Shown here: piece after piece, positions 61,624 through 64,000 of the stretch
Layout: every line of letters starts with the position of its first letter
How positions within the stretch are numbered: the first letter of the stretch is position 1
Made by a program: the position numbers and the translations under genes
The notes under the pieces: model-generated
What the model saw: only the letters and a program-made list of their open reading frames with translations
What the model was told of the DNA's origin: nothing
Databases searched by the model: none
DNA from: JAAYUK01 sp964392915
GTDB taxonomy: Bacteria; Nitrospirota; Thermodesulfovibrionia; Thermodesulfovibrionales; Dissulfurispiraceae
DNA: 64,000 bases
Direction of reading: 5' to 3'
NCBI GenBank assembly: GCA_964392915.1
Contig: CAYMRS010000002.1
Location: 1 to 64,000 of the forward strand

Positions 61624-62367
61624 TTACTGACTTTTCTTCAGTTTCTCATAGCACTGGTGGCGTTTATAATTATTGTCATGAATTGGATTCCAGAAGCAAT
61701 CAACCGCCATTTTATCGTTCTTCCATTTGTTGTAGCAGGTCATGTCTTCTTCCCTGGAGCAGTCCGGCACCATCGTGCAGCCGCAATCTTCGATCGTGGG
61801 ACCACATTTTTTCGCCCAAAAATCCGACATGGTTTCATCCTTTTTGGGGCAGACGAATCGCGGAGTCCCCATGCAGGGACCGGCGGAATTACCCGGACCG
61901 AAGGTCAGGTCTTTGTGGTTGAAACATTCGGAATGCTGGCGTTTCTCCTTGCATTCCTTCGGCTCAGTATTTCCGGCGAGGCCGAATTTAGGTTGGTTGT
62001 ATTTGCTGCAATCGACAAGACTGGAATTGCCGATACGGATCTCGCAGTCCGTGGAGGAACCCTTGCGGCAGCATATGCTGGCTTTGTTGAACAGCCGGCA
62101 GCCGCACTTCTGCAATTCCGTCACATCATAATCCCAGCAGGAGCCGACAGGGGTTATGTAATGCTTATTATGAAGCTGGTTCGTTGTTCGCTGACCGCCA
62201 CGGGACGTGGCATCAAGAACCTTCGCTTTATACTGCCCTTCCCACATCTTGATAAACTGGCTTTTTGAAGGCTCCGCATGCGCCGTTCCGACGAGAAACA
62301 CTATGCCGATAAATACCAGCAAAGCATTGATAAATATTAATGTTCCTGATGTTTTATCTTTTTCCAT
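61624..62367 (-). CDS. Exported cysteine-rich protein, unknown function
   Basis: A 247-residue protein with an N-terminal hydrophobic signal (TLIFINALLVFIGIVFLVG, ending THAE). The mature part contains 18 cysteines, an even number, with clusters such as KCGCRLF, SICCRK and EDCGCTMVPDC. They do not form CXXCH haem sites or a repeated ferredoxin spacing, so disulfides in the periplasm or outside the cell are the likely use. I recognise no family. The mature protein is rich in Lys and Asn and looks compositionally unlike the neighbouring genes, which suggests recent arrival. AAGGAG precedes the start, next to a small hairpin (62386-62402). Confidence 0.7.
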   Translation of the reverse strand: MEKDKTSGTLIFINALLVFIGIVFLVGTAHAEPSKSQFIKMWEGQYKAKVLDATSRGGQRTTNQLHNKHYITPVGSCWDYDVTELQKCGCRLFNKASICCRKGSSTDCEIRIGNSSLVDCSKYNQPKFGLAGNTEPKECKEKRQHSECFNHKDLTFGPGNSAGPCMGTPRFVCPKKDETMSDFWAKKCGPTIEDCGCTMVPDCSREEDMTCYNKWKNDKMAVDCFWNPIHDNNYKRHQCYEKLKKSQ

Positions 62368-62628
62368 GTCTTCTTATTCTCCTTTTCCTGCATATGGCAG
62401 GAGATCTGTCCGGATTAATAAATCGGGATCCGCTTAGGGATAGTTCCATCATCATAATTTTAGGCAAATACTACAAGATAATTCACGGAAATACAATTTA
62501 GCGACTGGTGGGAGAACAGGTGGATAATTCTTGGGCATTTGTTTTTTGACTCTCTTCTGATGGTGCTACGACTGTTTTGAGAGTGTCTTTGCAAATGATG
62601 CTGTTACAGACGGAAATAACTGCACATA

Positions 62629-62671
62629 ATCGAAAAAGCCGGACTCGTTTTCGCAACCCGGCTTTTTCGAT
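62629..62671 (-). terminator. Terminator of tRNA-Val
   Basis: A perfect 14-bp stem (ATCGAAAAAGCCGG 62629-62642 / its complement 62658-62671) with a 15-nt loop. Read on the minus strand, the stem ends in a T5 run. It lies 25 bp beyond the tRNA 3' end. The rest of 62368-62628 shows nothing I can name. Confidence 0.85.
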
Positions 62672-62695
62672 GTGTCTGATTTTGTTGAATTTACA

Positions 62696-62770
<75 letters not shown>

Positions 62771-62783
62771 TCCGAGGAAGTTA

Positions 62784-62813
62784 ATTAAACCGCAAAGCCG
62801 CGGCCTTTGTCAA
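62784..62813 (-). promoter_or_regulatory. tRNA-Val promoter
   Basis: On the minus strand: a perfect TTGACA (62808-62813), an 18-bp spacer and TTTAAT (62784-62789), 13 bp before the tRNA 5' end. The spacer contains the near-palindrome GGCCGCGGC. Confidence 0.75.
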
Positions 62814-62815
62814 GT

Positions 62816-62848
62816 AAAGTGCCGAAGTTCTTGAATCTTCGGTACTTT
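62816..62848 (+). other. 12-bp hairpin upstream of the lytic transglycosylase gene
   Basis: AAAGTGCCGAAG (62816-62827) pairs with CTTCGGTACTTT (62837-62848), with one G-T pair and a 9-nt loop. It lies 21 bp before the coding start and 3 bp from the tRNA promoter -35. It could be an RNA structure in the leader or a protein site shared by the divergent promoters. Confidence 0.5.
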
Positions 62849-62869
62849 GCATGATAAGATTGAAGCAAA

Positions 62870-63655
62870 ATGATGGTAATGGTATTCATAAGCATTTTTA
62901 TAAGCGGTTTCGCGTTCTATGCCGGTGATGCATCGGCTGATGTATATCAGTCTGTTGCTCCTGACGGTTCCGTAGTGTTTACTAACACTCCGTACAGGAA
63001 ATCTGATCGTGTTATGTACAAAGAGCGCAAGCAGCTTCTTCAGCCTGCTGCTGAGAAAGCCACTGCCGACAAGAAGGCTGAACAGCCAATGGAAAAGCTT
63101 TCTGATGATGCTGGCAAGAAACCCGATGTGGTTAAGGCATCGCTGAAACGCGAAACGGTTGCCGCAAGAACATCTGCATATACGGATATTGTTGAAGAAA
63201 AAGCGAAGAAGCATAATGTCGATCCCAAGCTGGTAAAGTCGGTGATCCGCGCCGAGTCGAACTGGAACTCGAGAGCCGTCTCCCCGAAGGGAGCAATGGG
63301 GCTGATGCAGCTGATGCCTCAGACCGCCCAGCTCATGGGTGTCGGCAACGCATTTGATCCTGAGGAAAACATCGAGGGCGGCGTGAAATACCTCCGTTAT
63401 CTGCTCAGCCGTTTCAATGGAAATCTGACGCTTGCACTTGCTGCCTATAATGCCGGACCCAAGGCTGTCGACCGTAAAGGCGGCGTTCCGGGCATTCCGG
63501 AAACGGTCGATTATGTGCAGAAAGTTATGGGTGATTATACCGGCGCAGCTCCGCTTGCTTATATTCCGCTTTCATCAGTGACACGCATCCACAAGGTCGC
63601 GCTCAGGGACGGCACCATTCTTTACACCAATCTGTTGTCTCGCAAATCCGACTAG
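62870..63655 (+). CDS. Lytic transglycosylase (SLT domain) with N-terminal DUF4124
   Basis: A 261-residue exported protein. A signal peptide (MMVMVFISIFISGFAFYAG) is followed by a DUF4124-like segment (ADVYQSVAPDGSVVFTNTPY), a charged linker (about 50-105), and an SLT catalytic domain (about 110-225). The catalytic Glu is in VIRAESNWNSRAVSPKGAMG, followed by LMQLMPQTAQLMGV and LALAAYNAGP. It cleaves peptidoglycan glycan strands in the periplasm. No clear ribosome binding site is visible at ATG 62870, and a TAAGAT box close by suggests a very short leader. nadA follows 30 bp later. Confidence 0.9.
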   Translation: MMVMVFISIFISGFAFYAGDASADVYQSVAPDGSVVFTNTPYRKSDRVMYKERKQLLQPAAEKATADKKAEQPMEKLSDDAGKKPDVVKASLKRETVAARTSAYTDIVEEKAKKHNVDPKLVKSVIRAESNWNSRAVSPKGAMGLMQLMPQTAQLMGVGNAFDPEENIEGGVKYLRYLLSRFNGNLTLALAAYNAGPKAVDRKGGVPGIPETVDYVQKVMGDYTGAAPLAYIPLSSVTRIHKVALRDGTILYTNLLSRKSD

Positions 63656-63685
63656 GTTCACGCTGACAATTGACAGGGAGATTGC

Positions 63686-64000
63686 ATGATTCAGGATCAA
63701 AAGCATCTTGTTGATGAAATAATGCGCTTCAAGGAACAACGCAAAGCAATACTACTTGCACACAACTATCAAAGAGATGAAGTGCAGGAGATTGCCGATT
63801 ATACCGGCGATTCGCTTGAGCTTTCCCGCACTGCCGCATCCATCGACTGCGACGTCATTGTTTTTTGCGGTGTTCACTTTATGGCGGAGAGTGCGGCCAT
63901 CCTCTCGCCGGATAAGACGGTGCTGCTGCCCGCGATGGATGCGGGCTGCCCGATGGCTGACATGGTTCAGCTCGAGGGGCCGCGGCACGTCTGGAAAACA
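63686..64000 (+). CDS. nadA: Quinolinate synthase NadA (5' part, cut by window end)
   Basis: The first 105 codons of NadA, which condenses iminoaspartate with dihydroxyacetone phosphate to quinolinate using a [4Fe-4S] cluster. The start MIQDQKHLVDEIMRFK follows AGGGAG. The conserved blocks AILLAHNYQRDEVQEIAD, YTGDSLELSRTAA and VFCGVHFMAESAAILSPDK are present, as is the first region near the cluster (AMDAGCPMADM). The gene continues beyond base 64000. nadE, the last step of the same pathway, is at 15-17 kb. Confidence 0.93.
   Translation, partial: MIQDQKHLVDEIMRFKEQRKAILLAHNYQRDEVQEIADYTGDSLELSRTAASIDCDVIVFCGVHFMAESAAILSPDKTVLLPAMDAGCPMADMVQLEGPRHVWKT

Overview
This 64 kb window looks like chromosomal sequence from a Gram-negative, probably anaerobic or microaerophilic bacterium. 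The evidence is exported lipoproteins and an inner-membrane-anchored multihaem cytochrome, an iron-sulfur (class I) fumarase, a rubrerythrin-like protein, the UbiA-like prenyltransferase and deaminase of the futalosine menaquinone route, and a GH57 glycosidase. This mix is common in Nitrospirota (Thermodesulfovibrionia-like) and some former Deltaproteobacteria. That placement is an inference from gene content, not a phylogeny. Most of the window is densely packed housekeeping DNA with many 1-4 bp gene overlaps.

Layout. 0-9.4 kb (+): RodZ-like protein, multihaem cytochrome, rnr, mutS, coaE, ribF. 9.5-11.5 kb (-): a PriA homologue whose helicase motifs are destroyed but whose zinc cysteines remain. 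11.5-18.6 kb (+): clpC, a TlpA-like thioredoxin, a DUF4416 gene, nadE, a small exported protein, a ferritin-like protein, rsmI. 18.6-24.3 kb (-): gcvH-lpdA, then eno-ftsB-GH57. 24.4-26.6 kb (+): mqnP-mqnX type pair. 26.7-28.7 kb (-): Nudix hydrolase, kinase-like protein, universal stress protein. 28.8-34.4 kb (+): pgpA, thpR, recA, recX, a BamE-like lipoprotein, alaS.

34.4-47.5 kb (+) is the unusual region. A strong promoter drives an exported DUF4384 protein, a glycine-zipper lipoprotein, an exported caspase-family (C14) protein with an N-terminal BON-like domain, and a proline-rich TPR lipoprotein. A strong terminator follows, and then a single 9.3 kb gene encoding a 3,088-residue exported protein. 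That protein has an NTase-like motif, Ig/PKD-like repeats, a thrombospondin-like cysteine-rich patch, four near-identical 59-residue TPR repeats and beta-rich C-terminal domains. I regard this as the best candidate for an undescribed system: an envelope caspase module with a giant surface or periplasmic partner.

47.5-51.3 kb (-) carries sdhCAB behind a nested palindromic repeat element. An ACT-domain malic enzyme (-) and fumA (+) are divergent at about 53.2 kb, so part of the C4 branch of the TCA cycle is collected here. 55.1-58.6 kb (+) is a TAXI-type TRAP transporter operon with an extra lipoprotein gene between the binding protein and the fused permease. The end of the window holds a TIGR02757 gene, a nitrilase-family amidase, an ATP-cone/PD-(D/E)XK protein, an exported cysteine-rich orphan, a tRNA-Val(GAC) with promoter and terminator, a lytic transglycosylase, and the start of nadA, which runs off the end. 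No rRNA, CRISPR array, transposase or phage gene was seen.
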